The notes under the pieces are model-generated. The model had not been told where the DNA came from and searched no databases. It was given only the letters and a program-made list of their open reading frames with translations. A DNA stretch of 64,000 nucleotides from an uncultured Paracoccaceae bacterium. GTDB lineage: Bacteria; Pseudomonadota; Alphaproteobacteria; Rhodobacterales; Rhodobacteraceae. This document shows, piece after piece, positions 49,310 through 59,831 of the stretch (positions are counted from its first letter, which is position 1; each line of letters begins with the position of its first letter). A program made the position numbers and the translations under genes. The stretch is taken from the NCBI GenBank assembly GCA_947503965.1, contig CANNFU010000002.1, forward strand, positions 496,001 through 560,000, given 5' to 3'.

Positions 49310-50392
49310 CTACCGCACCTTCAGCGTCGCCAGTCCGATCATCGCGAGGATCAGCGAGATGATCCAGAACCGGATCACGATCTGGGGTTCGGCCCAGCCT
49401 TTCTTCTCGTAATGATGGTGGATCGGGGCCATCAGGAAGACCCGCTTGCCGGTCCGTTTGAAATAGAGGACCTGGATGATGACCGAGAGCGCCTCGACCA
49501 CAAACAAGCCGCCGACGATGGCCAGCACGATCTCGTGCTTTGTCGCAACCGCAATCGCCCCCAGCGCGCCGCCCAGCGCCAGTGACCCGGTGTCGCCCAT
49601 GAACACCGCCGCGGGGGGTGCGTTATACCACAAGAACCCCAGCCCGCCGCCGATCAGCCCCGCCGCAAAGATCAGGATTTCGCCGGTGTCAGGCACGTAA
49701 TGCACGTCCAGATACTGGGTAAAGTCGACCCGTCCCACCGCATAGGCGATGATGCCGAATGTCCCTGCCGCAATCATCACCGGCATGATCGCGAGCCCGT
49801 CCAGCCCGTCGGTCAGGTTGACCGCATTGGCCGAGCCCACGATCACGATGATCGCAAAGGGGATGAACATGACCCCAAGATTGATCAGCGTGTCCTTGAA
49901 AATCGGCAGGGCAAGCTGGTTGCTGAGGTCTTCGGGGTGGTATTGCGCGGCCCAATAGCCTGCAATCCCGGCGATCAGGATCCCCAGCAAAATCCGTATC
50001 TTGCCCGACACACCGGCGGTATTCTGTTTGGAGACCTTGGCATAATCATCCGCGAACCCGATCAGCGCGAATGACAGTGTCACGAACAGCACCATCCAGA
50101 TGAAGGGGTTATCAAGCCGCGCCCAAAGCAGGGTTGAAAAGGTCAGCGCCCCGACGATCAGCAGCCCGCCCATGGTTGGCGTGCCTGCCTTTTCGAAATG
50201 CCCTTCTGGCCCGTCGCTGCGGATGGGTTGCCCTTTGCCCTGTTTGCGCCGCAGCACATTGATCAGCGGTGGCCCAAAGATGAACCCGAAGAACAGCGCG
50301 GTCATAAAGGCCCCGCCCGCCCGGAAGGTGATATACCGAAAGAGGTTGAAGAAATCGCCGCCATCCGAGAGCGCCGTAAGCCAGTAGAGCAT
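49310..50392 (-). CDS. mraY: Phospho-N-acetylmuramoyl-pentapeptide transferase
   Basis: 360 residues, ten membrane helices. [16 protein letters not shown] (catalytic DD), [13 protein letters not shown] and [11 protein letters not shown] (HHH motif) are all present. It transfers phospho-MurNAc-pentapeptide to undecaprenyl phosphate, giving lipid I. Confidence 0.98.
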   Translation of the reverse strand: MLYWLTALSDGGDFFNLFRYITFRAGGAFMTALFFGFIFGPPLINVLRRKQGKGQPIRSDGPEGHFEKAGTPTMGGLLIVGALTFSTLLWARLDNPFIWMVLFVTLSFALIGFADDYAKVSKQNTAGVSGKIRILLGILIAGIAGYWAAQYHPEDLSNQLALPIFKDTLINLGVMFIPFAIIVIVGSANAVNLTDGLDGLAIMPVMIAAGTFGIIAYAVGRVDFTQYLDVHYVPDTGEILIFAAGLIGGGLGFLWYNAPPAAVFMGDTGSLALGGALGAIAVATKHEIVLAIVGGLFVVEALSVIIQVLYFKRTGKRVFLMAPIHHHYEKKGWAEPQIVIRFWIISLILAMIGLATLKVR

Positions 50393-50403
50393 GGGTGTAC
50401 CTT

Positions 50404-51831
50404 TTAGTCTTCTTGGGGGCGCCGATGCCCCAGTTTGCGGATGGCGTCAACGATCAGACTGACCTTGCTGCCTTTGGACCCTTTGACCAGCACCACGTCG
50501 CCCGCATCCACCAGCCGTGGTGTCTGGCTGACAAGCTCCTGCGCGGTCTCTGCCCATTTGCCCCGCTTTGCTTCGGGTAAGGCCTGCCAGAGATGGTGCA
50601 TGAGCGGCCCTGCGCAATGGATCAGATCCGCCTGTTGCAGATGCACGTTGCCGGCCATGTCGCGGTGCATGGCGACTTCATCATCGCCAAGTTCCAGCAT
50701 ATCACCCAGGATCGCGATTTTGCGCCCTTTGACGATCCGGCCCACGTTGTTGGTGGGTTTCGAGGCGGCCAGAACTTCCAGCGATGCCGCAAGTGATGTG
50801 GGATTGGCGTTGAATGCATCATCCAGCAGTTCAAGGCTTTCGTCATTGGCATCATCGGTGGCGATGATTTCGCGCGTCCCCCGCCCCGCCGGTGGCACCC
50901 ATCCGGCAATATCAAGCGAGGCGGCAACAGGGTCGGCCCCCAGCGCATGGGTCACGGCAAGAACACCCACCGCGTTCAGGGCAAAGTGCCTGCCGGGCAC
51001 CGAAAGTTTGAACAGGTAATGCTGTTCGCCGTGGCTGGCATTGATGATCGTTACATCGCCCGTCAGCCGCACGTCCTCGACCATCCAGTCGCGTCCCTTT
51101 TCGCCGAAAAGGATCGTCTTGGCGCCCATTTCGGCGGCGTGATCCTGCAGGATGTGGCTGGTTTCGATATCCGCGTTCAGCACCGCCAGCCCGCGGGGAA
51201 GCAGCCCGTCCATAATGCAGGCCTTTTCGACAGCGATGCCCGCGAGGTTGTCGAATGATGCCAGATGGGCGGCGGCAACTGTCGTGACCATCGCCACATG
51301 TGGCTGGGCCATTTGCGACAGCGGTGTGATCTCGCCTGGATTGCTCATCCCGATTTCGATGACGGCGTAGTCTGCATCGGCGGGCATGCGCGCCAGCGTC
51401 AGGGGAACCCCCCAATGGTTGTTGTATGATGCCTCTGCCGCGTGGCATTTGCCTTGTTTTGACAGGACCGTGCGCAGCATTTCCTTGACCGAGGTTTTCC
51501 CGACAGAGCCTGTGATGGCCGCGATGCGTGCCGTGGTCCGGGTGCGCGCGGCGCGGCCCAGATCGGCAAGGGCTGTCAAAACGTCAGGGACGATGAGCAG
51601 CGGCGCGTTATCCTGCACGCCTTCTGGCCGGTGGCTGACCAAGGCGGCGGCAGCCCCTTTTTCAAGCGCCTGTGCGACGAAATCATGTCCGTCGCGCACG
51701 TCTTTCAACGCCACAAACAGATCACCGGGTTTGATCGTGCGCGTGTCGATGGACACGCCTTGGGCGTTCCACACCGTTGTGCTTTCGCCGCCCGTGGCGG
51801 CGGCGGCATCGGCAGAGGTCCACAGGCTCAT
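50404..51831 (-). CDS. murF: UDP-MurNAc-tripeptide--D-Ala-D-Ala ligase
   Basis: 475 residues. ATP loop [15 protein letters not shown] near residue 110, [33 protein letters not shown] and [18 protein letters not shown] are MurF-specific. It adds the dipeptide made by Ddl. Its start overlaps the murE stop by 4 bp. Confidence 0.97.
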   Translation of the reverse strand: MSLWTSADAAAATGGESTTVWNAQGVSIDTRTIKPGDLFVALKDVRDGHDFVAQALEKGAAAALVSHRPEGVQDNAPLLIVPDVLTALADLGRAARTRTTARIAAITGSVGKTSVKEMLRTVLSKQGKCHAAEASYNNHWGVPLTLARMPADADYAVIEIGMSNPGEITPLSQMAQPHVAMVTTVAAAHLASFDNLAGIAVEKACIMDGLLPRGLAVLNADIETSHILQDHAAEMGAKTILFGEKGRDWMVEDVRLTGDVTIINASHGEQHYLFKLSVPGRHFALNAVGVLAVTHALGADPVAASLDIAGWVPPAGRGTREIIATDDANDESLELLDDAFNANPTSLAASLEVLAASKPTNNVGRIVKGRKIAILGDMLELGDDEVAMHRDMAGNVHLQQADLIHCAGPLMHHLWQALPEAKRGKWAETAQELVSQTPRLVDAGDVVLVKGSKGSKVSLIVDAIRKLGHRRPQED

Positions 51832-53315
51832 ATCCGCCCTTCCAGCGCGGCAACGGCAACACTGGCCTGTTCGACGTCATCAAATGGCAGCACGGTGTCG
51901 CCCACGACCTGGCCCGTTTCGTGGCCCTTGCCTGCGATCAACAGGGCGTCGCCGGGGGCAAGCTGGTCAATCCCGCGCAAGATCGCCTCGGCCCGGTCGC
52001 CGACTTCGGTGATACTGTCGCTGCCACCTGCTTCGACTGCACCAGCCATGACGGCGGCGCGGATGGTCGCCGGGTCTTCGGAGCGCGGATTGTCGTCGGT
52101 GATAATCACGATATCGGCGTTTTGGGCTGCGGCTGCCCCCATCATCGGGCGTTTGCCAGTGTCACGGTCACCACCTGCGCCGACGATGCAGATAATGCGT
52201 CCCATCACATGCGGGCGCATCGCCTTGAGCGCGGTTTCGACCGAGGCGGGCGTGTGTGAATAATCCACAAACACTGCCGCCCCGTTCTGGCGGGTCGCGG
52301 CAAGCTCCATGCGGCCGCGGACGGTCGTCAGATGCGGCAGTGTGTCGAACACCTCATCCGGGTCGGCCCCTGCGGCGATAACAAGCCCGGCGGCAAGCAG
52401 GACATTTTCCGCCTGAAACCCGCCGATAAGGTTAAGGCGCGCCTGATGCGACTTGCCTTGCCATGTGAAAAGCAGGTCCTGCCCTGTCGCATCGAAACGC
52501 TGGGCGTTCAGCCGCAGGCGCGCGTCCTTGTAATGGCCGACAGTGATCACCTCTTGCCCGCGCGCGGTGCAGATATCGGCGACTTCGGGACCCTTGGGAT
52601 CATCAAGGTTGACGACGGCGACCCCGTCTTCGGACAAAACCCGTTTGAACAGGCCCATTTTGGCGTCGAAATAGGCCGCGAATGTCTTGTGGTAGTCGAG
52701 GTGATCCTGGCTGAAGTTCGAAAACGCGGCTGCCGCCAACATAACGCCGTCAAGGCGGCGTTGATCCAGACCGTGGGATGATGCCTCCATCGCGACATGG
52801 GTGATACCGTTTTGGCGGGCTTCAGCCAGGACACGGTGCAGCGTAACGGGTTCGGGCGTGGTGTGTTTCAGCGGGTGGGTCCAGGCCCCTTCGACCCCGG
52901 TCGTGCCAAGGTTGACGCCCGCGATCTCCATCTCCTCCCATATCTGGCGGCAGAAGGTCGAAACTGAGGTTTTGCCATTGGTCCCGGTGATCGCGACCAC
53001 CGTTGCCGGGTGCGGCCCAAACCAGAGCGATGCGGTCTGGGCAAGCGTCTGGCGCGGGTCCTCGGCGATGATGAGGGCGGCGTTGGATTGGCCAAGCTCT
53101 GTCGCTGCAATTGCGGCGCCTTTTGCGTCCGTCAGGATCGCGGCCGCCTGCATCCGCAGCGCGTATTGGATGAATTCGCCACCATGGACCTGCGCACCCG
53201 GCAACGCGGCGAACAGGAAACCCGGCTTGACCTCGCGGCTGTCCACGGCAAGGCCGGTGATCTGCACCTCTGCCCCGCCTTGTGCTGTCAGCCCCAGTTC
53301 CGCCAGTGATTTCAT
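51828..53315 (-). CDS. murE: UDP-MurNAc-L-Ala-D-Glu:meso-diaminopimelate ligase
   Basis: 495 residues. ATP loop AITGTNGKTSVSTFC near 110, MEASSHGLDQRRLDGV, and the substrate motif TDDNPRSEDP; DNPR marks meso-diaminopimelate rather than lysine specificity. Ten bases separate it from ftsI. Confidence 0.97.
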   Translation of the reverse strand: MKSLAELGLTAQGGAEVQITGLAVDSREVKPGFLFAALPGAQVHGGEFIQYALRMQAAAILTDAKGAAIAATELGQSNAALIIAEDPRQTLAQTASLWFGPHPATVVAITGTNGKTSVSTFCRQIWEEMEIAGVNLGTTGVEGAWTHPLKHTTPEPVTLHRVLAEARQNGITHVAMEASSHGLDQRRLDGVMLAAAAFSNFSQDHLDYHKTFAAYFDAKMGLFKRVLSEDGVAVVNLDDPKGPEVADICTARGQEVITVGHYKDARLRLNAQRFDATGQDLLFTWQGKSHQARLNLIGGFQAENVLLAAGLVIAAGADPDEVFDTLPHLTTVRGRMELAATRQNGAAVFVDYSHTPASVETALKAMRPHVMGRIICIVGAGGDRDTGKRPMMGAAAAQNADIVIITDDNPRSEDPATIRAAVMAGAVEAGGSDSITEVGDRAEAILRGIDQLAPGDALLIAGKGHETGQVVGDTVLPFDDVEQASVAVAALEGRI

Positions 53316-53325
53316 CGCTTGCCCC

Positions 53326-55110
53326 TCAGTTTGAGGTGAGTGTTACACCGACGGATTGCGGGGAGTCCACTTGCGGCCTGAGCCCCAGAAGTGGCGCGAC
53401 GCGCCGGATCATTTCACCGGCGACCGGCACGGCGGTCCACCCGGCGGTGCGGCGTGGTTCGTCGCCGGAATTTTCGGACGGTTCATCCAGTGTGACGATC
53501 AGCACATATTGAGGGTCGTTGGCCGGGAAAATGGACGCAAAGGTCGAGATGACCTTGTCATCGTAATAGCCGCCGCCGCGCGTGCGGGGCTTGTCAGCGG
53601 TGCCGGTTTTGCCGCCGACCTCATACCCCGGCACTTCACCGAATGACGCGGTGCCGCGGGTGACGACCTGGCGCAGCATATCGGCGGACCGGCGGCTGAC
53701 GGCCTCGCTCACGATGCGGGGTCCGGGTTCGACGTTTTCGCGCCGCAAAAGCGTGGGCATGACTTCGGTCCCGCCATTCAAAAGTGAGGCATAACCGGTC
53801 GCCAGATGCAGCGGCGACGTGGACAGCCCATGCCCGTAAGAGATTGTCATGGTTGAGATTTCAGACCAGTTGCGTGGCAGCAGTGGCGCACCTGTTGGGG
53901 CCTCAACCATCTCAACCGGTGTGGCTTTCAGGAAGCCGAGGGAACCAAGAAAATCCCGCTGCCGCTGTGCCCCGATCTGCATGGCGATCCGTGCCGTGCC
54001 GATGTTGGAGGATTCCACGATAACGTCGGTCACACTCAGTTCCGGCCCGTAATCCTTGAAATCGCGGATGCGGAAACGCCCCCATGTCAGCGGCCCTTGC
54101 GTATCGATCATGGTGTTGGGGTTCACAAGGCCCAGTTCCATCGCCTGCGCAACGGTGAAGATCTTGAACGCAGAGCCGAGTTCATAGACCCCCTGCACCG
54201 CCCGGTTGAAGAGCGGGCTGTCGGATTGGTCCCCTTCCGTCAGCACGTGGGGTCGGTTGTTGGGGTCAAAATCGGGTAGTGAGACCATCGAAATGATCTC
54301 GCCCGTGTGGATATCCATCAGGACAGAGGCTGCACCCTTGGCATTCATGATCGACATGCCGCCAGCCAGCACCTGTTCAGCGGCGGCCTGCACCGTCAGG
54401 TCAAGAGAGAGTTGCAGGGGTGCCCCTTCGTTGGCAGGGTCGCGCAGATACGCGTCGAATTGGCGTTCAACGCCGGCTACGCCAATCACCTCGGCGCTGG
54501 CCACACCTTCGCGTCCGTAACTTGCGCCGCCCAGGATGTGGGCCGCAATCGGACCGTTGGGGTAAAGCCGCATCTCGCGCGGGCCGAACAGCAGGCCGGG
54601 CGAGCCGATATCATGGACCGCTTGCATCTGTTCAGGGCTGATCTGACGCCTGATCCACAGGAAACGCCGGTCGCCCGTGAAGTCCTTCAGCAGTTTGGCT
54701 TCGTCCAGTTCGGGAAAGATTTTCACCAATTCGCGCGCCGCATGTTCGGGATTGATCATGTCGCGCGGATGGGCATAGAGAGAGTGGGTGGCCAGGTTCG
54801 TGGCGAGGATACGTCCGTTTCTGTCAATAACATCAGAGCGTTGACCAATAATGGGGTTTCCCACCGCGCTTGCGCGTGGTTCTTCCGGGATCGACGATGC
54901 AAGCGCACCCATGCGCATCCCGATCACGCCAAAAGCGCAGAAGAACGCAAGGCCCAGCACCAGCAACCGCCCTTCGGCGCGCTGGCGCTGTTTGTCGGCC
55001 ATCGCCTCGTGCCGTTTGCGCCGGTTTTCGGCCTCGATCGCATCGGGATCCTCACCCTTTGCGCGGGCCTTGAGGATGCGGGCAAGCGGGCGGAGCGGTG
55101 TGCGGGTCAT
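53326..55110 (-). CDS. ftsI: Septal transpeptidase FtsI (PBP3)
   Basis: 594 residues, class B penicillin-binding protein. A cytosolic basic N-terminus and one membrane helix (LLVLGLAFFCAFGVIGMRMGAL, about 47-68) are followed by the pedestal domain. The transpeptidase motifs are SAFK (GSAFKIFT, nucleophile Ser), SSN (VESSNIGTA) and KTGTADKP. It cross-links septal peptidoglycan with FtsW. Start overlaps the ftsL stop (ATGA). Confidence 0.97.
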   Translation of the reverse strand: MTRTPLRPLARILKARAKGEDPDAIEAENRRKRHEAMADKQRQRAEGRLLVLGLAFFCAFGVIGMRMGALASSIPEEPRASAVGNPIIGQRSDVIDRNGRILATNLATHSLYAHPRDMINPEHAARELVKIFPELDEAKLLKDFTGDRRFLWIRRQISPEQMQAVHDIGSPGLLFGPREMRLYPNGPIAAHILGGASYGREGVASAEVIGVAGVERQFDAYLRDPANEGAPLQLSLDLTVQAAAEQVLAGGMSIMNAKGAASVLMDIHTGEIISMVSLPDFDPNNRPHVLTEGDQSDSPLFNRAVQGVYELGSAFKIFTVAQAMELGLVNPNTMIDTQGPLTWGRFRIRDFKDYGPELSVTDVIVESSNIGTARIAMQIGAQRQRDFLGSLGFLKATPVEMVEAPTGAPLLPRNWSEISTMTISYGHGLSTSPLHLATGYASLLNGGTEVMPTLLRRENVEPGPRIVSEAVSRRSADMLRQVVTRGTASFGEVPGYEVGGKTGTADKPRTRGGGYYDDKVISTFASIFPANDPQYVLIVTLDEPSENSGDEPRRTAGWTAVPVAGEMIRRVAPLLGLRPQVDSPQSVGVTLTSN

Positions 55111-55466
55111 AGGTCATTCTCCATCGTCGCCAGATCGTCGGCGGAGAGTTCGATGGGGTTGATGATCGGGCTGATCGGCGGGATCGGGTAGATGATCTGA
55201 TCAACCGCGCCGAACGCGTCGGGCATCAGCGGCAAAAGGCCCAGCCGGTCGAAATTCAGATCTGCAAGGTCGGCCAGCCGGTCAGGCCGGTTGAGATAGG
55301 CCCATTCGGCGCGCAGCATGCCAAGCCGTTCATGTGCTGCGCCAATTTGTGCGTGCAATTGGCGCACTTCCTTAATGGCCGCCTGCGTCTTGTAGTTTTC
55401 CTGATAGGCCCAGAACGCAAGCCCCATCACGGCCAAGGCGGCGAAAACATAAAACAAACCACGCAT
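55107..55466 (-). CDS. ftsL: Cell division protein FtsL-like
   Basis: 119 residues. A single N-terminal membrane helix (GLFYVFAALAVMGLAFWAYQE) is followed by a short coiled coil (AAIKEVRQLHAQIGAAHERLGMLRAEWAYLNRPDRLADLA), the bitopic architecture of FtsL. It bridges FtsB/FtsQ to FtsW/FtsI. Its ATG directly follows the rsmH stop (TAAATG). Sequence conservation in this family is low, so position and topology carry the call. Confidence 0.9.
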   Translation of the reverse strand: MRGLFYVFAALAVMGLAFWAYQENYKTQAAIKEVRQLHAQIGAAHERLGMLRAEWAYLNRPDRLADLADLNFDRLGLLPLMPDAFGAVDQIIYPIPPISPIINPIELSADDLATMENDL

Positions 55467-56447
55467 TTACCTGCCCCCCTTCTTCTTTTTCATCGGCATG
55501 CCCAATGCTGCCGGGTCGATATCTTCGGCTGGTGCGTCGGTGCGAATTGCAACGCGCAGTTTGGCAGAGCGGGAGCGCGGGTTTTCGGCCAGCTCTTGTG
55601 CGTCGGGGCCGATTGCCTTGCGCTTTTCGATACGCCAGGCTGGCGTGACCTGCGCTGTCTCCGGCGAGTAGCGGTTGGCGTTGGCTGTGTTGCCCGACCG
55701 CGCCTGAAAGAAACGTTTGACCATCCGATCCTCGACCGAATGGAAGGTCACGACGGCCAGTTTTCCGCCCGGCTTCAACGCCCTTTCGGCAGCCATCAGC
55801 CCCTCGGCCAGTTCGCCATATTCGTTGTTTACCGCGATGCGTAGCGCCTGGAATGTGCGGGTCGCCGGGTGTGACTGGCCGGGTTTGGCACGGGGCAAGC
55901 AACCTTCGACGACCTTGGTGAGCTGCAAGGTCGTCGAAAGCGGGCGAGCGGCCACGATGGCTTTGGCGATGCGGCGCGAGGCGCGTTCTTCGCCATATAG
56001 GTATATAATATCAGCAAGTTCCGCCTCATCCGCTTCGTTACAGAGGTCGGCAGCGGAGGGTCCCTCTTGCGACATCCGCATATCAAGCGGCCCGTCGCGC
56101 ATGAAGGAAAAGCCACGTTCAGCGATGTCGAGTTGCATGGAGCTGACGCCAAGATCGAGGACGACGCCGTCTAGATCAGCGCCGTATTCATCAAGTTTGG
56201 AAAAAACGCCTGCAACCGTTTCAATCCGGTCGCCATAATCACCGATCCAGTCGGCGGCCATTTCAAAGGCCAGCGGATCGCGGTCTACCCCGATCACCTT
56301 GTCCGCCCCAGCAGCCAAAAGTGCACGGGTATAACCCCCGTTGCCGAAGGTCCCGTCAAGCCAGACCCCTGAAACAGGCGAAACCGCTGCGATGAGCGGT
56401 CGGATCAGAACGGGGATATGGGGTGAGGTCGAAGCGGCAGCTGACAT
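55467..56447 (-). CDS. rsmH: 16S rRNA (cytosine-1402-N4) methyltransferase
   Basis: 326 residues. SAM-binding [16 protein letters not shown] and the family stretches [41 protein letters not shown] and [16 protein letters not shown] are present. The tail ends in [10 protein letters not shown]. It is the second gene of the dcw order, 5 bp after mraZ. Confidence 0.97.
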   Translation of the reverse strand: MSAAASTSPHIPVLIRPLIAAVSPVSGVWLDGTFGNGGYTRALLAAGADKVIGVDRDPLAFEMAADWIGDYGDRIETVAGVFSKLDEYGADLDGVVLDLGVSSMQLDIAERGFSFMRDGPLDMRMSQEGPSAADLCNEADEAELADIIYLYGEERASRRIAKAIVAARPLSTTLQLTKVVEGCLPRAKPGQSHPATRTFQALRIAVNNEYGELAEGLMAAERALKPGGKLAVVTFHSVEDRMVKRFFQARSGNTANANRYSPETAQVTPAWRIEKRKAIGPDAQELAENPRSRSAKLRVAIRTDAPAEDIDPAALGMPMKKKKGGR

Positions 56448-56452
56448 GATCG

Positions 56453-56947
56453 CTACTCGTCCAACAGGATGAGCGGATCAAAGCCATCCTCCTGTTCATC
56501 CAGCCAGCCCGTAAGGTCCTCAGACACCTCCGCGCTGAAGGTTTCAGCCTTCCAGATCTCAAAATGATCGCCAAGGCCACTGAAGGTCAGTTCCCCATCG
56601 GTCAGCCCCAGTTTTTGACGCTGCTTGATGGGCATTACGGTGCGCCCATCTTTATCAACGTCAAGGCGGATCGATTGGCCAATGATCAAACGGGACAGTT
56701 TTTTCTTATTGGCAGAGCCGCGAGGCAGCGCGTTGATCTGATCAACCACCTTATTGAATTCGTTGACGGTATAACCGTGCAGCTGATTTTTCAGATGATC
56801 GCCGTAAAGCAGGTACATGCGCGGGGAAAGGCCCGTGGTCCATTCAGGGTCGCCAGCTTCGAGCACACGACGAAAATCGGCAGGGATCGACATGCGCCCC
56901 TTACCGTCCACCTTTTGGGTGTGTTCGCCTGTAAAACTCAGAACCAC
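56453..56947 (-). CDS. mraZ: Transcriptional regulator MraZ
   Basis: 164 residues from GTG 56947 (AGGGA upstream). Two AbrB-like SpoVT/MraZ repeats: [22 protein letters not shown] and [26 protein letters not shown]. MraZ forms a ring and usually represses its own operon by binding repeated sites upstream. An open frame to 57019 would read through the leader hairpin and is unlikely. First gene of the dcw cluster. Confidence 0.93.
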   Translation of the reverse strand: MVLSFTGEHTQKVDGKGRMSIPADFRRVLEAGDPEWTTGLSPRMYLLYGDHLKNQLHGYTVNEFNKVVDQINALPRGSANKKKLSRLIIGQSIRLDVDKDGRTVMPIKQRQKLGLTDGELTFSGLGDHFEIWKAETFSAEVSEDLTGWLDEQEDGFDPLILLDE

Positions 56948-56990
56948 TGTCCCTCGGTCCCTCACTTGCCCCCGGAAATTGTCGTTAGAT

Positions 56991-57033
56991 GTGAAAACGG
57001 CGGGTTGATCTGCTGCCACTGATCAACCCGCCG
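56991..57033 (-). terminator. Perfect 13-bp hairpin plus T run in the mraZ leader
   Basis: CGGCGGGTTGATC (56998-57010) is exactly complementary to GATCAACCCGCCG (57021-57033) with a 10-nt loop, and on the minus strand the stem is followed by TTTTCAC (56997-56991). It lies 44 bp before the mraZ start, between any upstream promoter and the gene, so it can act as an attenuator or as the terminator of an upstream transcript. Confidence 0.6.
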
Positions 57034-58034
57034 CCCTCGTCCCATTTGCTGGGAAGTCCGACTGCGCGTGCCACCTGGGGGGATGTCTGCTCGCTCACGC
57101 GCCGGATCTTGTTTCGGTAAGGGCGTAGCCTGTATGAAACCTGGCTTTGCCGGTGGGGTTCTTGTCGCCCCGTTTAAAGTCTTGGTCGTCCTTACCGTGA
57201 CACTGTTGTGGCACCGCTTGGCTCACCGATCAACAACTTTTTGGGAATTCATGGTACTACATGGTGTTTTTAGGGTGGGTGGAAAACAAGATATAGGGTG
57301 AAATTGGTCAGCAGATGTACATTTGTAGCGTAAGCTATTTTTTTATACACAATATGTAGTGCAATTTAGCGGGTTCACAAAAATCCCAAAAAAGATTCCC
57401 TTTTTGCAAAATAAACTGCGTGTTTCGCCGAAGAATGGCGCATCTCATGTAGAATTACGAGCAATCAAGCAGATAGAACATACGAATGTGATTCGAATAT
57501 CACACTGATTCCATGAATTCCCAACCTACGGCCCATCAGTGTCGGGCCACTGTTGACCTGGAGTTAACTATTGTCTGCGCACAGTACTGTATGACCTGTT
57601 CCCAGCAAAAATACGTTGACGTCGACTTCACCGTCATTCCGCAGCATCCAGAGATGCGGAATGCAGAGGTGGAGACCGTCGTGGCCCAACGGCAAGTACC
57701 AGCCCAATGCTTTGCGCCAGGCTTGGCTGACAAGCGCCAGATCGTCTGTGCGGGCCGCATATCGCGCAAGCATTCGCTGGATGAGATCGCCAAAGCGATA
57801 TCTTCCCATGCGGACCAGTGGGCGCAGGAGCGGCTAGACCACACCACAGCAACCGGAGCACTGCCAACGCATTCAAGCGCTAAGTTGCAAGTTCGCAGCA
57901 AAAGGCCAAGTTTCAAGACGGCGATTAGGGTGAATATCGGTGGCTTGATGCGTTGAAAGTCTTTTGGTTTGGCACGCGCGAAAGAGATTAGTCGTCGCAG
58001 CCAGCAGGTCCGCCGATCGTTCGACAGCCCCGGC
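57034..58034. other. 1-kb ORF-poor region upstream of mraZ
   Basis: The stretch 57300-57500 is AT-rich and must include the dcw promoter on the minus strand, but no clean -35/-10 pair or MraZ-box repeat was found. From 57513 to 57960 overlapping frames exist on both strands (plus 57513-57956; minus 57564-57809, beginning MGRYRFGDLIQRMLARYAAR). None matches a family I know and none has a clear Shine-Dalgarno. A decayed gene is possible. No tRNA or RNase P RNA signature was recognised. Confidence 0.5.
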
Positions 58035-58517
58035 TTAAACTCGCTTGTACATCACATGGGCCGCGACCATGCCCTGTTGCGGATGGTCAAATGCATCGGG
58101 AATTGTGCCGATGGTTTCAAACCCAAGCCGATGCCAGAGCTTGACCGCGCCGGCGTTGCTGGCCAGCACAAAGTTGAACTGCATCGCCTTGTAGCCCAGC
58201 GCTCGCGCTTCGGTCTGGCTGTGTTCGCACATTTGTGCCGCCAGCCCCTGCCCGCGTGCCATGGGCGCGACAATGTATCCGCAATTGCAGATATGCGCGC
58301 CGCCGCCGGGTTGGTTTGTCTTGATATAGTATGTGCCAAGAATTCCTTCCTGACCTTCGGCAACATAGGTGGCGGCGGGTTGGGCCATCCAATAGGCGCG
58401 CGCGTCGTCTTTGCTGATATGCGGATCAACGGCATATGTGTCCCCCGCCCGAAACACATCGCGCAGTAGCGGCCAGATGGCATCGTAATCCGCCGCCTCT
58501 GCCCGCCGGATGATCAC
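58035..58517 (-). CDS. GNAT-family N-acetyltransferase
   Basis: 160 residues. The acetyl-CoA loop is VAPMARGQGLAAQMCEHS (R-x-x-G-x-G/A), followed by the beta-5 region AMQFNFVLASNAGAVKLWHRLGFETIG. The substrate is unknown. The start overlaps the mrp stop by 4 bp (ATGA), so the two are coupled. Confidence 0.9.
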   Translation of the reverse strand: MIIRRAEAADYDAIWPLLRDVFRAGDTYAVDPHISKDDARAYWMAQPAATYVAEGQEGILGTYYIKTNQPGGGAHICNCGYIVAPMARGQGLAAQMCEHSQTEARALGYKAMQFNFVLASNAGAVKLWHRLGFETIGTIPDAFDHPQQGMVAAHVMYKRV

Positions 58518-59587
58518 GCCATGCCGCCTGCGATGAACCGTTTGGCCAGTTGGCGATAGGCATCCGCCATCGGACTGTCGCCCGCCGCGATGGGTGTGCC
58601 GCCATCCCCGGCAAGGCGGGTCTCAAGGTCGATGGGCAGCGTGCCCAGCAGTGGGACGCCGATTCGTTCGGCCTCTGCCGCCACACCGCCATGGCCGAAG
58701 ATATGTGCCTCGTGCCCGCAATTGGGGCAATGGAAGGTCGACATGTTTTCGATTAGACCAAGAACGGGTGTATTGAGGTTGTTGAACATGTCCAGCGCCT
58801 TGCGCGCGTCGATCAGCGCCACATCCTGCGGGGTGCTCACCACGATGGCCCCCGTCAGCTGGGTTTTCTGGCACAGCGTCAGTTGCACATCACCAGTGCC
58901 GGGGGGCAGATCGACGATCAGCACGTCCAGTTCGCCCCATTGGACCTGCCCCAGCATCTGTTGCAGCGCACCCATAAGCATTGGGCCGCGCCAGACGACC
59001 GCCTTGTCCGGGTCCACCATGAAGCCGATGGACATCACCGTCACACCATGGGCCTGCAATGGAATGATGATTTTGCCGTCCGGGCTACCGGGGCGTTTGT
59101 TCACACCCATCATGCGCGGCTGGCTGGGGCCGTAGATATCTGCATCAAGCAGGCCAACGCGCCGCCCTTCGCGGGCCAGCGCCACGGCCAGGTTGGATGA
59201 CACTGTTGATTTGCCGACACCCCCTTTGCCGGACCCAATGGCAAGGATGCGATCCACGCCGGAGACTTTGGCGGGTCCGGCCTGTGGCGTCGGATGGCGC
59301 CCGATCTTCAACGACGGAGGTTCAGGCGCTTTCGGAGCAGGCCCATGGGCAGTCAGCACGACGGAGGCGCTATCGACACCCGGCAGACTGCTGACCAGCT
59401 GTTCGGCGGCGCGACGTATCCCTTCCATCTTGGCCGCTTCACCCGGATCGGCAGCTTCGATCACGAAACGGACCGTTACGCCGTCAATATTCAGCGCCCG
59501 CACCATGTCGCGCGAGACCAGATCATCCCCGCCCGGCAATGTGAGTCGCGACAGCGCGCCTAAAATTTCATCGCGGGTGACGGGCAT
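58514..59587 (-). CDS. mrp: Mrp/ApbC-family P-loop ATPase, Fe-S carrier
   Basis: 357 residues. An N-terminal MIP18/DUF59-type domain (about 1-90) precedes the ATPase domain with deviant Walker A GSGKGGVGKSTVSSNLAVALA, and the cluster-binding C-x2-C is in FHCPNCGHEAHIFGHGG. It carries and transfers 4Fe-4S clusters. ATG 59587 follows AGAGG; 59593 would be a TTG start. Confidence 0.95.
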   Translation of the reverse strand: MPVTRDEILGALSRLTLPGGDDLVSRDMVRALNIDGVTVRFVIEAADPGEAAKMEGIRRAAEQLVSSLPGVDSASVVLTAHGPAPKAPEPPSLKIGRHPTPQAGPAKVSGVDRILAIGSGKGGVGKSTVSSNLAVALAREGRRVGLLDADIYGPSQPRMMGVNKRPGSPDGKIIIPLQAHGVTVMSIGFMVDPDKAVVWRGPMLMGALQQMLGQVQWGELDVLIVDLPPGTGDVQLTLCQKTQLTGAIVVSTPQDVALIDARKALDMFNNLNTPVLGLIENMSTFHCPNCGHEAHIFGHGGVAAEAERIGVPLLGTLPIDLETRLAGDGGTPIAAGDSPMADAYRQLAKRFIAGGMA

Positions 59588-59714
59588 GGGCAAACCTCTT
59601 TTTCAAAAAAGACCAAATTTCACCCAACATCTGGCACCTTTTGGGCAAAGCGCAAGTGTTCGCCGACCACCGCACAGAAATGCGACAGATTGATGACGTT
59701 AGGTCAGCAATGCT

Positions 59715-59731
59715 TATGCATTTTCTGCATA
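59715..59731. promoter_or_regulatory. Dyad TATGCA-N5-TGCATA upstream of the DUF1127 gene
   Basis: A perfect 6-bp inverted repeat with TTTTC spacer, flanked by further C/G symmetry, lies 100 bp before the DUF1127 start and 128 bp before the divergent mrp start. It could be an operator. A TTGACC at 59738 might be a -35 box, but no convincing -10 was paired with it. Confidence 0.3.
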
Positions 59732-59831
59732 GCAGCGTTGACCAAAGAGCTATTGTGCAACTGCAGCATTATCCTACATGTTGGTGGCAAGAGGGCGGAA
59801 CACCGGCCCATGATTGAGATGAGATGAGCAG

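Noticed and set aside
57020..57240. Possible RNase P RNA upstream of mraZ (GGGAAGTCCGAC on the plus strand)
   Set aside because: The conserved CCACAGAAA and paired P4 elements were not found.
57240..57420. MraZ-box repeats (TGGG-type) before mraZ
   Set aside because: GGGA and GGGTGGG tracts exist but not with the regular 10-bp spacing of known MraZ sites.
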